64,000 nucleotides of DNA, taken from positions 7,657,661 through 7,721,660 of the forward strand of contig OZ022591.1 of the NCBI GenBank assembly GCA_963669155.1, written 5' to 3'. The position numbers were made by a program, and so were the translations under genes. The stretch is from Arbacia lixula (taxonomy: Eukaryota > Echinodermata > Echinoidea > Arbacioida > Arbaciidae). The notes beneath the pieces are model-generated. The model saw only the letters and a list, made by a program, of their open reading frames with translations, had not been told where the DNA came from and ran no database searches. Numbering within the stretch: position 1 is the stretch's first letter; every line of letters starts with the position of its first letter. This document shows, piece by piece, positions 1 to 12,430 of this stretch.

Positions 1-359
1 AACAGTATCCTCAGGAATACAGACTATACATTTTTTTTGAAGTGAGGATTCACTGTACAGGTTCCTGTGGGAGGAAACCTTGTTTTTTTTATCCCTCACA
101 TACTCCATAAACTTAAAATTGTGAGTCTATGTCAGAACTAATGAAACCTCCAGAAGGAACATCAGAAAACTACAATGACTGTGGAGTGTCACACTTCTGC
201 GCAAGCGACGCACAAATTGATTTAACTTGGGAGCGGGGCTCTCATGTAATGGCTCTCTTGATGATTATTGAATACAAGGTGGTTTGCGAACCACGAGTCT
301 CACCTGATTTGGCAATCGATAAACAGTGCTAATTTTTTTTTCCAAATATTTGAAGTGGT

Positions 360-735
360 GCCGAGATGACCTTTGACCTCATCATCCTCATCAACACACG
401 TGGTATTACCCAAGAGTCATTTGTACCAAGTTTGATCACAATTGATGCAGAAATAAAGAAATGAGAGCAAGTTGTAAAAACTTCAATATTTTTGTAACGA
501 CATGGCCTCATACTATCTGACCTTTTGACCCCTAGATGAACTTTGACCCCATCATCTTCATGAGGACACATGTGGTATTACCCAAGAATAATTTGTACCA
601 AGTTTGATCACAATTGATGCAGAAATAAAGAAATGTCAAAGAAAAGTTCAACAAAAACTTTATGTAACAGACTAACAGACTAACAGACCAACAGACTGAT
701 AGACTAACAGACTGACAGACTAACAGGCTAACAGG
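360..735. repeat. 172-bp direct duplication followed by an 8-bp minisatellite
   Basis: A 110-bp block around 361-471 recurs at about 533-640 (shared core from 426 and from 598, period 172). From 664 to 735 there are about nine copies of an 8-bp unit TAACAGAC with substitutions. This lies in the SDHB intron beyond exon 6. Nothing coding is seen in 1-804. Confidence 0.8.
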
Positions 736-804
736 AAAAGTGATTACTAGGTCTCTGCCAAACTTTGTTCAGGTGAGACAAAAATGAAGCATCTTGCGAC
801 ATAC

Positions 805-3800
805 CAGCTTGGCGCGATCTTCCACAGACTGGAGGAACTGCTGCTGCCCATACTTGATGTCTTCCTTCCTCTGCAGGTACGGCTCAATGGATTTGTACTG
901 GGCATAGAAGTTATTCATGTCCTGGGGAGAAGAATGGTACGTAGGGTACAGACGTGGCATTCGTTTTGGTGGGATCCTACACTATACAATATATCTCTAG
1001 ATTGTTCCTGCTTCTCCAGGTACAGCTCAATGGATGTGTACTTGGCATAGAAGTTATTCATGTCCTGAGAAGTAACGGTTAAGAGCTTTGTGTTTTATTC
1101 TAATCGTATGCTATTCAGTACTTCGTTTTGCTGCTGTTCCTTCATCTGCGAGTAAGACTCGATAGACTAAGCAGCACAAAGAACTTAACATTTATCATTC
1201 ACTTAATGTTATTTAACTACACTATACCAATGTTTAATCAAAGTGCTAGATAACATGAATAATTTTCCACCACAAAATTTAAATTAATATGGAAATATTT
1301 TTGCATGTTTGCACATAATATTAGCAACCCTACAGTGATTTGCAAAATTTGAGAAAATAGCAGGTTACAAAGTAATATTGTTCCATTTTCTGAGTCATAT
1401 ACTGCCACTGAAGTAAATAATTTCTGGAGAAAAATATGATATGGTCATGGGTAACATACCTATTACACTTTCTTCAATGAGATACTAGGTCATTTTGAAT
1501 ATTTTTACAATTATTGTAACTTTTCTTAACTATAGTTGCAATTGATTGCAACAGCCATATAAAAAAATTCTCAGAGCTCAATGACTGTTTTGATGGTAAT
1601 CAGTAACGAGTGTAAGCTGTAATCAATGTAAAGCTACCTAGCAAAGCTTTAACAGAAATGCTAGTAAGATTGATAACAAGTGATTGAATCGTCATATCAA
1701 ATTTAAGCTATTTTGATAAACCATGTTGAGGATTTGTTCTTACCGGTACGAGGTCCTTGATGACATACATATGTGGAAGAGGGTAGATCTTGGTGGCCTT
1801 GCTTGAACTCCCGTCAATACGGCTGAAAGAACACATCATTAAATTGAAAATTATTTTGGTAAAAATCACTGCCATAGTCATCGCATCTAACTGTTTTTCT
1901 CATGAATAAATAGTAATTAATACTTATCTTGTTTTAATGACCTCTAACTACACTTGATTTCCTTTTGATAGAAACACACTTCAGAAATATGTATCTCCTT
2001 CTTGCACTCCCACCCCCTCTTTCTTCCCTCTCTTTCCCACCTTATCTTTATCGCATTTAACTGTTTTTCTCATGAATAAATAGTAATTAATACTTATCTT
2101 GTTTTAATGTCCTGTAACTACACTTGGTTTCCTTTTTGTAGAAACATACTTCAGAAATATGTATCTCCTTCCAGCACTCTTACCGTACCCCCTCTTTCTT
2201 CCCTCTCTTTCCCAAATTATCTTTATCTCTCCCTCTCCCTCTCCGTCTTTCTCCCTACCCTTTTCTACCTTTCCCTCTCTTTCCCTCTCTCCTCCCTCTC
2301 TCTCACTCTCTCTCTCTCCCTACCTCTCACTTAAAGATTGTCCGTCCCTTTTGCAAGCTTAAAATTTGAAATCGTCTATCACGATCGTAAATTGAAGAAA
2401 GTGTGATTCAAGACCATTTCTAAGAATATAGCATGTTGAAGCTTTCTGTATATGGAAAAATTTCAGCCGTTAAATTTTAAACCGAGTCTTTGTTACAGTC
2501 TCTATGTGGTTATTATGCATGTGTGAAATCCTAATTTTATGAGTAATTACCAAACTTTGGAGATGATTCCCTCTATAGAACAATTTTTTTCATAATGCGT
2601 TTCATAATTTAATAAACAGATTAATCAATAAAGCAGATATTTCAACACAAACTGCTAAGAGCCTGAGGTAAAGACTATTAACCAGACGTTGTTTATGTGC
2701 ATTATTTTATTTAATTTTACACTACGTATCAGTTTCAAATTGTGAATATACAGCTTGCTAACACTTCTCTATATGTTTTTCCAATGTTTCGATGGTTTTG
2801 TGGTGATCTGAAAAAGGGACTGGCTGTCTTTAACCATCCTCTCTTCACTCCCTTCTCTCCCTTCCACCCCCTCTCTCTACTCTACTGTCTCCCAGCTCAC
2901 CTGATGCAAGCCTCTCTCCTCCCTCTCTCTCACTCTCTCTCCCTCCCTCTCACATAACCATCCTCTCTTCACTCCCTTCTCTCCCTTCCACCCCCTCTCT
3001 CTACTTTACTGTCTCCCTGCTCACCTGATGCAAGCCTCTCTCCTCCCTCTCTCTCACTCTCTCTCCCTCTCACATAACCATCCTCTCTTCACTTCCTTCT
3101 CTCCCTTCCACCCCCTCTCTCTACTTTACTGTCTCCCTGCTCACCTGATGCAAGCCTCTCTCCTCCCTCTCTCTCACACTCTCTCCCTCCCTCTCACTTA
3201 ACCATCCTCTCTTCACTCCCTTCTCTCCCTTCCACCCCCTCTCTCTCTACTTTCCTGTCTCCCTGCTCACCTGATGCAAGCCTCTCTCCTCCCTCTCTCT
3301 CACTCTCTCTCCTCCCTCTCACTTAATCATCCTCTCTTCACTCCCTTCTCTCCCTTCCACCCCCTCTCTCTACTTTCCTGTCTCCCTGCTCACCTGATGC
3401 AAGCCAGAGTGTTGGTACCGTTGATGTTCATGGAGCAGGACCCACAGATCCCCTCGCGACATGACCTCCTGAAGGTCAGGGTGGGGTCAAGCTCATTCTT
3501 GATCTTGATGAGAGCATCCAGAACCATGGGACCACACCTGAAATAAAAAAGAAGGAACAAAGATTATTCAGAACCAGATTGTTCAGAACCAGAACCATGG
3601 GACCACACCTGAACTAAAAAAGAAGGAACGAAATTGTTACTCAGCAATCAACACTAAATAAAACTACACAAAATGTAGGCCCACCTTCATGTGCATAAGT
3701 GCAGTAAAAGGAAACAAAACCCCAACATCTATTCATTTTTAAAAAAAAACATGGCTGATTTTATATGGTAAATAGCACTAGCAATACAGGCACATTGATG

Positions 3801-6087
3801 AAATAATTACACAGGGCTCAAGGTGATTTACATGTAGCTCCAGCAATGTTATAATAACGTCACTAAGCTCAGCAATGTTTCATACATATGGCCCCATGTA
3901 CCCGATTAACTCAAGTGCCAATGAGTTGCCTAATTGCAGTTTACATAAGTGCTCATATCCTGTAGAGTGCATTTATATAAGACGTAGAGGTCGACCGGAT
4001 GACTCACGTGTTAAGATCCACATCATAGGTCTGCATGCGGGGCTTGTCTCCCTCCTTGTCTGGGTCCTAGCAACAAAGCAACATTTAATCAGATAAGTCA
4101 ATGCATTCACCAAATTACAACTCGGAACTCATTGAAATTGAATAATTCATTGTTCATTCATGAAAATTCAAAATTAACTTTCACTGAAGGGAATACACAC
4201 AGTTTAAGACATCCGTTGCTGTGTGTTACAATCACACATTTGCAATGAAAAAAAATATATATATTTTGTGTCACAGATGCATTCTACATATCATGCAGCA
4301 AAATTTGTGTGTATCCTTAAATTCACAAACCCACAGCTCACAGTACCATAAGGCATACTTTTATTCAAATGCAATACCAGTGAAAACCACATGATTTTTT
4401 TTTTTATTTTGTAACAAGCTCAAGGTCCTAAAATTTGTGACATTGTGCAAAAAATAACTGACACCCCTACATTTGTTTGCATTACTGACATTGACTTGAC
4501 ATTAAATTTGCACTACGTTCTCTTCAACTTATGACAACATTTGTTATGAATGGGTTTTTTTTTTCAATTTGAAGGCCCTCAAAAGGGAAGCCATTTAATA
4601 AAGAATGTAATGTATTTTTACCTGTAGAAATCACAAAATAAACTGTAGTAGAAGATCATTACTTACCCATCTGTAAATTGAAAACTTCTTGAGTTTTTCA
4701 CCTTGTTTTGTTGTTGGAGCTGCTGCTGTTTGTGCCAGTCTAATGACCTGGGGAAATATGTTGAGGAAGAAAATGTTTAAGATCTGCATAAATCTTCTAG
4801 GCCAGGCTCAATCACTCCAAGAACATGAAGTATGCTTACATTGTTTTACTCACCAAGCAGCTGTCACTGAAAACCAGTTTCCACCACAAATATAGAAGCA
4901 TATAGTTCATATAGGCCTACATTAAACTAGAAATGAGGATGTTACAATTTACACAAATATACATGTTTTAAGACTATTCTTTATTTTGAGGACATCAAGA
5001 CTGAAGACTTTATGTCTGAACACATACTTAAAATCACACCCCAGCTGCATTGCAATAGCTTTTAAAATTGTTGTAGTTGTAAAAAAAAAAACTTGCTCTA
5101 TGTAAATTATGTGTTTTATATACAGTATGAAATTAATTTCTTTTCTTCTATTTCCCCAAAGTATTGGCAATATCCATGTATTTAAGACTTGATGGTAATT
5201 TTTATCAGAATTCTGAAGTTACTTCCGGTATATGTTTACAATTCCAGGTAAAATGTACAGAGTAAGTCACAAAAATACCCACCAATCTAATGATTTTGTG
5301 ATGCAGAAAATTTTAATTTCACATTGATTTCAATGACACAGGTTCAAAATTGTGTATAATTTTCCTTTAACACTTCCAGTGATGTTGACCTGATGTGCCC
5401 ATAATAAAACATAGGGAATCAAATTTTGATTTGTGTACACAGTTTGAATATTCCTAAAAGAAGAAGAAATGATCAGTGTGTATAATACGTGATAACATTT
5501 ATTTTAGCTCCATGGCATTGTCATGAAACTGTAGCATAACTTTTGATAGAATATTATTGCAATAAAATTACAATGTAGGCCTAAACTTAAAGGATTTTAA
5601 GAATTGTTTTTTAAAATTGAGAAAGGCTAATATCTTGAATAGCCCCTAATGATGTAGGTAAACTGTAACTTAACGTGATAAGTCAAGGAAACTGTTTCAA
5701 TCTACAATCGATGAACAGGCAAAGTCCTACAATCATTGTTGGATTAAAGTAAAGTAAAGTAAAGTAAACTGGTCTAGAGTCTACTAACATTTTACTTTAC
5801 AGCGCATAGAAATTCACGTACAAATCACACTATCAAGAGCTACAGTACATGTATTGTATTGATTGTAGGGGGATCGCGACGGGTACATGTAGGCGTAGAC
5901 AACTTGGCCGACTTACCAAGACAATGTCACCATGAACTGTTCAGCAATAATGGACAATTGAAACGTTAATAATCACACAATCTTACCACAATTATCAATC
6001 AAATTTAGAAGCATTACCTACCTGACAAGTCAACGCAAAATTTTGCCTTTGCAGGGCAAGCGCGGTACTTCTAAGAGCTGTTGCCAT
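805..6087 (-). CDS. SDHB: Succinate dehydrogenase iron-sulfur subunit, mitochondrial (5' part; continues beyond left edge)
   Basis: Complex II electron-transfer subunit, which passes electrons from SDHA FAD to ubiquinone in the mitochondrial inner membrane. Six exons read on the minus strand: 6022-6087, 4667-4747, 4008-4066, 3394-3537, 1744-1822 and 805-921, totalling 546 nt or 182 codons, with all junctions GT/AG and phase-consistent. Residues 1-22 lack acidic residues and contain Arg, as in a mitochondrial presequence. IYRWDPDK follows at the exon 2/3 join. The [2Fe-2S] ferredoxin-type domain has all four ligands visible: C95, C100 and C103 in CREGICGSC, and C115 in TLACI. Then come [14 protein letters not shown] and [16 protein letters not shown]. 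The last exon stops at ...EDRAKL with a GT donor. The [4Fe-4S]/[3Fe-4S] C-terminal domain (about 100 aa in relatives) is not in the window, so its exons must lie to the left. The start is chosen at 6087 because it gives the presequence directly. Family identity is secure. Confidence 0.96.
1001..1170 (-). pseudogene. Two decayed partial copies of SDHB exon 6 (5' half)
   Basis: Just upstream of the real exon (805-921) on the minus strand, 1001-1064 has an intact CTTCTCAG acceptor and encodes [17 protein letters not shown], close to [17 protein letters not shown] of the real exon. It loses similarity after about 20 codons and has no convincing donor. A third, more decayed copy at about 1111-1166 reads [12 protein letters not shown]. 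Spacing between copies is about 135-143 bp, so this is a tandem array including the acceptor. These copies are not expected in mature mRNA. Confidence 0.75.
1882..2225. repeat. 170-bp tandem duplication in an SDHB intron, then a CT-rich tract
   Basis: Sequence from 1882 recurs from 2052 with a few substitutions (period 170). It leads into a CT-rich low-complexity tract to about 2335. It lies between SDHB exons 4 and 5, with no coding signal. Confidence 0.85.
2831..3405. repeat. ~123-bp minisatellite that includes the SDHB exon 4 splice donor
   Basis: Five head-to-tail units of about 120-126 bp, pyrimidine-rich on the plus strand. Each contains the 12 bases CTGATGCAAGCC preceded by CTCAC, at 2901, 3025, 3145, 3271 and 3394. 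On the minus strand this is the last 12 nt of SDHB exon 4 plus its GTGAGC donor. Only the copy at 3394 is attached to the real exon; the other four lie downstream in the intron. Confidence 0.93.
3520..3640. repeat. Duplicated acceptor edge of SDHB exon 4
   Basis: A segment of about 45 bp spanning the first bases of the exon, its CAG acceptor and the polypyrimidine tract (3520-3565) is repeated 71 bp away at 3591-3636 with few changes. The second copy preserves a TTCAG acceptor followed by GTGTGGTCCC but lacks the rest of the exon. Confidence 0.85.
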
Positions 6088-9000
6088 CGTAAATGTAAAT
6101 GTCCAACTGTTATCGCATGAATATCCTACACAGCGTTTATGCACATTGCGCATACGTGCGTTTATTTCTACGGTATACAGACAGCCTTGGTTATATCACG
6201 TATTCGATCGTGTGTTACAAAATCCAGTTACCGGTGAGTAGTCTATTATCCAGTAGTTTTTACATAAATATTAAAAATAAATAAGTATCAATTAAAATAT
6301 AATGACACGTGCATTCAGATGAAAACTTCGAATTGTTTGTGTTTTTTACTTGATACTTTTTACTTTTATTCCCAAACATTTTATCATTGTAGTTACCTTG
6401 CTGGGACATTGCGTCATTCATTTTTTTCTCCCACTTTTACCTTTAAACTGTACAAAAGACTACGCTGTACTTTCCACAAAATAAAATGATTGTTTTGGGT
6501 CTGTGTATAAATGGGGACTTGGAGGTGCCCCCCCCCCCCCCCCTCCCCCACGCACACACACACGATTTGTAAGTTTGATTGTTTTCTGGTAATAAACTCA
6601 ATTAACTCAATCATTCATGTTGGGTGGAGAGGATGGTATGCACAAAGGACATATCACCCCCAGCGTGATTCCAGTATAAATACGATAATGATGATATGAT
6701 AAAAATAATCTACACTACGAACAGAAAAATAGCAATGATCCACAAAGTTGTAGCGTTGTCACCTCGAGAAATGTTTTCCTACATTTTGTTTTTGCTTTTA
6801 TTTGAGACACAAGGTTCGGTATACGAATCATGATAATATCATGCTCACATGTATCGGATTTCTCAGAGAGAAATCCACCAGCGACTACCGGTACAGTGCC
6901 GTTAATCAAAATCTGATAAACATGATACACATGTAAGAATGTTGATACTTGTTTTTTTTTTCAAAAGGTTACAACTCATTAACTGTCCAACGTTACATGG
7001 AACTGTCTTGCTCATTACCCATTTACTGGATTTGAAAAATAGATCATATGTTCCAGTATTTGCCGTTTTGGTTTCAGTGTTTATAAAATCAGCATTGCTG
7101 ATAAATATACATTTATATTTTAAGCTTGCAATGTAACGCGATATTTATCAAAGAATTTATGAGAACTTAAAAATAGAAACACTAATAACTAGAAAGCAGG
7201 TCTGAGCCTCAGATGATGAACTATGAAACAGAGAAATGTGTGGTTGAAAGAAAATTGCACTTGTATTGAAATGTTGGGATCACATCGTTTCCCTGTAGTT
7301 CCCTTATTTCATCAACAGAGGCTTTTTCATGGAAGGGGGGGGGGGGGGTAGGGGTGATCTAAAATAAAGACGAGGGGCGCGTAACTTACCGTCCAAAATT
7401 AACCTTCACACAGCCTATTGCCATAGCACCTGTCAGAAACTTTGATGACATGTACGAACTGATTATGCTTACGTGTTTTTTGTAAAATGAATATGCCGAA
7501 ATAACAGAACAAAAATGATTTGTTTATATCACTTAAATTGGTGGAATATGATCTGCAGCAATGGTTTAATTATGTTCTTGTACAGGGTTATTTATGCGGC
7601 TATGCCCACTCAGCTTATTCCTGAATCAACGTGAACAGACACAATGTTTTATCATTATGTCTATTCACAAGCTGCAATTACTTATATGTATATACACTGC
7701 TTCATACACATTCAGATTTGTATCAAAACGGTATTTTGACCCCATTTCGAAGATCAATAAACACAATATAGTAAATATTGTAACCAATCAAGGTTTTGCC
7801 ACATTTTAAAGGGGGTCATAGTAGTATTAGTTGCAGGACCCATCGTCGACGGATCCGGCATTCTACTATTACTAGCATCTGACCATTACTTGTTTGATTC
7901 AGGATTCCATATGCAGAAAGGAATCATCTCAAAATGAATTTTAAAAATCATCAAAATGAAACGAGACCCTGATCTGGGGCTCTGATATTCTGAAGAAAAA
8001 AAATACGTTGTAGCTATTTTTTTAGGTATTCTGAAAATTGAGCCAGTGGGCCGCAATCCCATTGTGGATCGGAGCTGGATTTATTTTAAGCCGGAACTTA
8101 AAGTAGACATTCAGCTGGTTTTCATAAAAGTTAAATGAAAGATAGATATAAGTGAAGGTTTGTTTAAAATCTGTCAAAGGATAAAATATGCTTGAAGTTT
8201 TTATTTTGTGACCTCACGTGCGAGATGCTCTCCTATGATGTTCTTTACTATTTTTTTCTTTTGAAAGGGTAGGCATCATTTTACCTGTGCATTTGATACA
8301 TTATAGAAACACGCTATTACACATATACCTCCATGAGAACAAAATTTTCCTTCATAAAAAAAACAAGAACAATTTATGGAATTACAGCACACCTCGCACG
8401 TGACGTCACAAAATTAAAATTCTAAAAAAATCATAACTTTCTTATCCCTTTCGTCAAAGTAATAATCTTCACTTATATTTGTTTCTTTCATGTTTCTTTT
8501 TTTATTGAAACCAACTTCGATCACTTCAGGATGAACTATCCCTTTAAATTCGTTTTCAGAACGGCAGAACATTTCCACTATAATTACACATCTCGTACCA
8601 CTTTCATCTCTATAAAATATAGGCTTAGGCATGGCCGTCACCGGGGGGGGGGGGGGGGGGGGTGCGGAGGGTGCGAAAAAAAATGGAAAGAGACGAGTTA
8701 GTTTTGTTGTGTGTTTTTTGTACAAACAACCCCACAACTGAAATGTAATGTTCAAAATAAAGCGAACTGCTTTTGTGTATAATCTAACTGAAATCCAAAT
8801 CCTTATTTTCAAACTGCAGAGAATATCTTGGCATGTGAACCATGTCCATATACTACATTGAATGTGATGTCTTAATTAAATTTTGTGTGAGCAGTCTTCA
8901 AAGTTGATTTCGGACGCATCAAATCAGCTAAAAGAGAATTCACACCCCGCAGTTAAAGCTTTCAAAGAATTCTAAATAGAAGTATGATGAAAGAAATTTG

Positions 9001-9155
9001 GTTATTATTTGGAAGTGTATACCGTACCCGAGGTACGGTAGCACCCAACTCATATGCCACCGTAGTATCCACAAATTCTGTGGAGTTTATGAAATTGATA
9101 CAAACAAAAGAGTTGAAATTTCAGAGTTGCACCCTATGCTGAGAACATGACCATA
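6088..9155. other. Intergenic region upstream of SDHB
   Basis: No recognisable exon. It holds a poly-C run (6528-6543), a poly-G run (7335-7348) and the inverted-repeat element at 8098-8546. The SDHB core promoter must lie just above 6087, but no clear TATA box was identified. Confidence 0.5.
8098..8546. mobile_element. Imperfect inverted-repeat element (MITE-like), ~450 bp
   Basis: The left arm (from 8098, TTAAAG...) and the right arm (ending 8546, ...CCCTTTAA) are imperfect reverse complements. Shared blocks include ATATAAGTGAAG, ATTTTGTGAC and CTCACGTGCGAG / CTCGCACGTGA. No coding capacity is seen. A poly-G tract follows at 8643-8662. Confidence 0.6.
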
Positions 9156-10849
9156 CACTGTTGCTCATAAAGGTTGGATTTTTTTCTACAGCTTTTCGGA
9201 AACTGTTGACAACAAAATAATCATTCTTGTAAAATAGAGCCGATGTATTTTTAAATTTTTATTGGAAAACTTTTCTCCAACATATAAATGCAACATAAGA
9301 TAATACTCATTTTATACAAACTGTATATTCTGGTTTAAACCAAAAATGGCATTCAGACGGTGGAAGAATATGGCATTTTTCGCGAAATGTTAACCCTTTA
9401 TCAATTTAACTAGAAATAAAATCATGCTGATATTTTCTTGTCAACATGAAATACTATTCTTTATAATGTAATTTAGTCACTTAATATCGAGTATGTCCCA
9501 CTGTGATACGGATCAATGCGTCCACACGCCTGGTCATGCTGTCCACAAGGTTGTTGATGCTCTCCTGGAGTATTGCATCCCACTCTTCGGTCAGTGCTTG
9601 GGCTAATTGCTGTAACGTTAGAGGAATAATGCCCCCCCCCCCCCCCCCCCCATTGATAGCTCGGCCCAAGGCATCCCAGGCGTGTTCGGTGCATGGGGTT
9701 CATATCAGGGGAACAAGCAGGCCATGGCTAGAGTACGTAGGTAAGATAGCCATGGTATCTGCTGCACGCCCTCATCGTCAAGAAATTCTCTCACCAGAAG
9801 CGCCCTTTGTGGTCTGGCATTGTCGTCATGGAGCTGGAAGTTATTTCCACATACCCTTTCCTGCATATGGAAGACACTAGGTCACCAGGATGTCACCGTA
9901 GACGACGGCGCTAACGTTTCCCTCCGGTACAGTCAATGGCGTTTTTCCGCCAGTGTATTCCGGCCCATACCATCACTGAGCATCCACCTCCTTGAGTGGT
10001 TTCACGGAGGCAGTCATCTCTGAGGTTCTCGCCACGGAATCGCCGAACCCTCTGTCTGTCATCCTGACTGTCTAGGATGCAACGGCTTTCATCCGTAAAG
10101 ATGACAGGTCGCCAGTGCCCAAGCTGCCATCTCCTATATAGCTGTGCCTCCTAGCCCATTGGAGTGGAGCAACTCTGTGTCACTTTGACACTTTGTCATT
10201 CGTCTAGCTCTGTATATCCCCGCTGACGCAATCTCCTGTTCCTAGTTTGGCGTGAAACGTTCACTCCATGGTGTATTCTCCACAAGCGGCAGAGACGACC
10301 CGCTGGCATTTTTGTTACCTGCAGCATATCATCCCGTCTAGATCTTCTTCGGGGTCGTCCTGGAGATTTGTTTGGCCTCACATTACCCTTAATTTCTCGA
10401 CATCGTTTGAGGATTCTGGAGACAGAACTCTGAGCTATCCCAAGGGCATCTGTAATCTCGACTTGCTTTTGTCCATTTTGTCAAAGTGCGAGCACCCTCT
10501 GACGCATTACAAGTGGCATTGGGCCTGGTATAGTGTGAAGAGACCCTGTGTCAAATTTGACGGGAAATGATTGAGCCAACACAGTAAACGAGGTCTTAAC
10601 ACACGTAGACTTTCCGCTAGAAAAGGACACCAAAGTGGCAGCAAAGAGAATGCCTTGCCTTTCATAGCGCCAAACAAAAGGTTGCGACATGTGATGATAT
10701 GTTTTGCATGACTGACTATTACTTTATCAATATTAATTCATTATGTAATCGGTGTACCTGGTCAAAAGTGGCTACCTAATCATTTACATGAGAACTAAGA
10801 TAGAAATCCATCTATAAATAGAAATATCCAACCTTTATGAGCAACAGTG
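9156..10849 (-). mobile_element. Tc1/mariner-type DNA transposon, degenerate copy
   Basis: TIRs begin CACTGTTGCTCATAAAGG at 9156 and end with its reverse complement at 10849. At least 24 bp are identical, and both ends are flanked by TA (9154-9155 and 10850-10851), the Tc1/mariner target duplication. The transposase runs on the minus strand between the TIRs. The TIRs are far better preserved than the gene. Confidence 0.92.
9473..10690 (-). pseudogene. Tc1-family transposase pseudogene
   Basis: This is a cut-and-paste transposase relic. In order along the minus strand: an N-terminal region from about 10690; the basic linker PNKSPGRPRRRSRRDD near 10350; a stop after YTELDE near 10196; VIFTDESR with a catalytic Asp near 10085-10108; SPDMNP near 9690-9705, corresponding to the WPACSPDMNPIE block of Tc1 proteins; and a C-terminal stretch with EEWDAI and SMTRRVDALI near 9500-9600. 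Reading frame is lost several times, and a 20-nt poly-C run (9632-9651) interrupts the coding region. No intact protein can be read, so the copy is non-autonomous. Confidence 0.88.
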
Positions 10850-11034
10850 TATATAAATCAGGTGATTGGAATAAATTAGTGGAAAGATAGAGAGTTACAA
10901 AAAAAACCTCCAGATGAAAAAATGTAAAATTGCACATTTAATTTATTTGGTTGTGTTATGTATGGCTACACCTCAGTAGGGCGACCAAACGTCATGAGAG
11001 AGGATAGATGTAGAAATAGGTGACAGAAATAAGA

Positions 11035-11037
<3 letters not shown>

Positions 11038-11088
<51 letters not shown>
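11038..11088. repeat. (GA)n microsatellite
   Basis: About 24 GA dinucleotides, with a purine-rich shoulder to about 11220. It generates a spurious Ser/Leu-rich reading frame on the minus strand. Confidence 0.95.
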
Positions 11089-11089
<1 letters not shown>

Positions 11090-11859
11090 GAACGAAAGAC
11101 GGCAAACGGAAAGGAAATAGAAGAAGGAAAGGTTACAGAGAAAAAAAAAAGGAGGCGATAAATAGAAACAGAGAAAGAGGACTATGACGAAAAAGGAAAG
11201 AAGAGGGGGGAAAAGAAAGTCTAAAAAGGGAAACATGATATTTCAATACGATAGTGAATAATTATTTCAGTACATGTGTCTTATACATTGTACATTTCAG
11301 TTACAGACTAGTTTGCTTTTGCCCCTATCTGTGCCACCAGCAGCACTGCCTGGCATCGGAATCGGTATGTTTTGCGTCTTTTCCCCCCAAACGCACCCCC
11401 TTGAAAAAGGCTGGTGATCGACGGCACGGCTGACATCCATTGACTGACAGTTTGATGAACTTGACCTATAAGGAAGGTCAATCAAACAAAGAAGACACTG
11501 TTGTATACAAATCTGAAATATTCACATGACCCATAACATGCACTTTTAAGAGATAATATTGAGAGATAAATGTCACCGAGAACTTCGAGCCGCGCCGCCC
11601 ACTTTTTGATTAGTCTTTTTGAAAAGCTCAAGTTAATTTGTCTAGCGTTAAAAAGTGTGTGATATAGGATAGACGTTATATTTTCAATCCCAATGTGTTT
11701 AGATAACTCCAAATTTTGATAATGATATGAGGTAAAGTACCTGTCACTTCATTTTAAAATCTGTATGAAATACGAAATGCCAATCAAAATGGTGCAGATC
11801 TAATTTTGTTTCTGTGTAAGTGTGAAGTGCAGACTAGATGTAAACACTTCCACGGTGCG

Positions 11860-12430
11860 CGGTACGTAGAGTAAGCCGAGTCAGCTGACCGTTCTCGAGC
11901 TCATGCACACACGAGCGGCACACAGCTAATCGACGTAGGTGAACAACTACTGATGGTGTTTGCATAGTTTCTCTACGATTCCCTGGAGTAGAAAATAGGT
12001 AAGCAATGCCAATGATGAGAAATAATCATGTGTGTTCCTCAGTTGCCGAGTAACTACGGTTGAGCTCCATATTCTCGTTAACTTTGTCTTCGAGTTTGAC
12101 TTGCTATTTTTGTGATTGTGACAAAAATAACAATCGCCGGAGTAGCTCGCTCGCAGCTACATGTAGATCAAAACTTCGGTTTGATCTTGACCGCGCGGCG
12201 CTTGGCAGCGCAGCTCAGCAAGCTGCATTTTCCCGACCCGATCTACCTCCGTGAATTTCGTCCGCGATCCGTACGTACGCCGTAGCCTATACTACTGTGA
12301 ATGTTGGGCGGGTGGGTATCTCTAGACTCTAGGCTGTGTCGTATCCGCGCGCTCCGACGTCATACGTACGTCAGCCGGACATGCTCGCTCTCCGATCCGG
12401 CGTCCATTTTCACTGACACGTATTGTTGTA
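11860..12430 (+). promoter_or_regulatory. CpG-rich region upstream of the MADF-BESS gene
   Basis: Compared with the AT-rich surroundings, this stretch is visibly enriched in CpG (for example GGTGCGCGGTACG, CTCGAGC, GACCGCGCGGCGC, CGTACGTACGCCG). It ends a few hundred bases before the start codon at 12644. It is the probable promoter and 5' UTR. No TATA box or transcription start could be fixed. Confidence 0.45.

Noticed and set aside
8414..8812. 132-codon minus-strand frame
   Set aside because: Covers the right arm of an inverted-repeat element and a poly-G/Pro run; no similarity seen.
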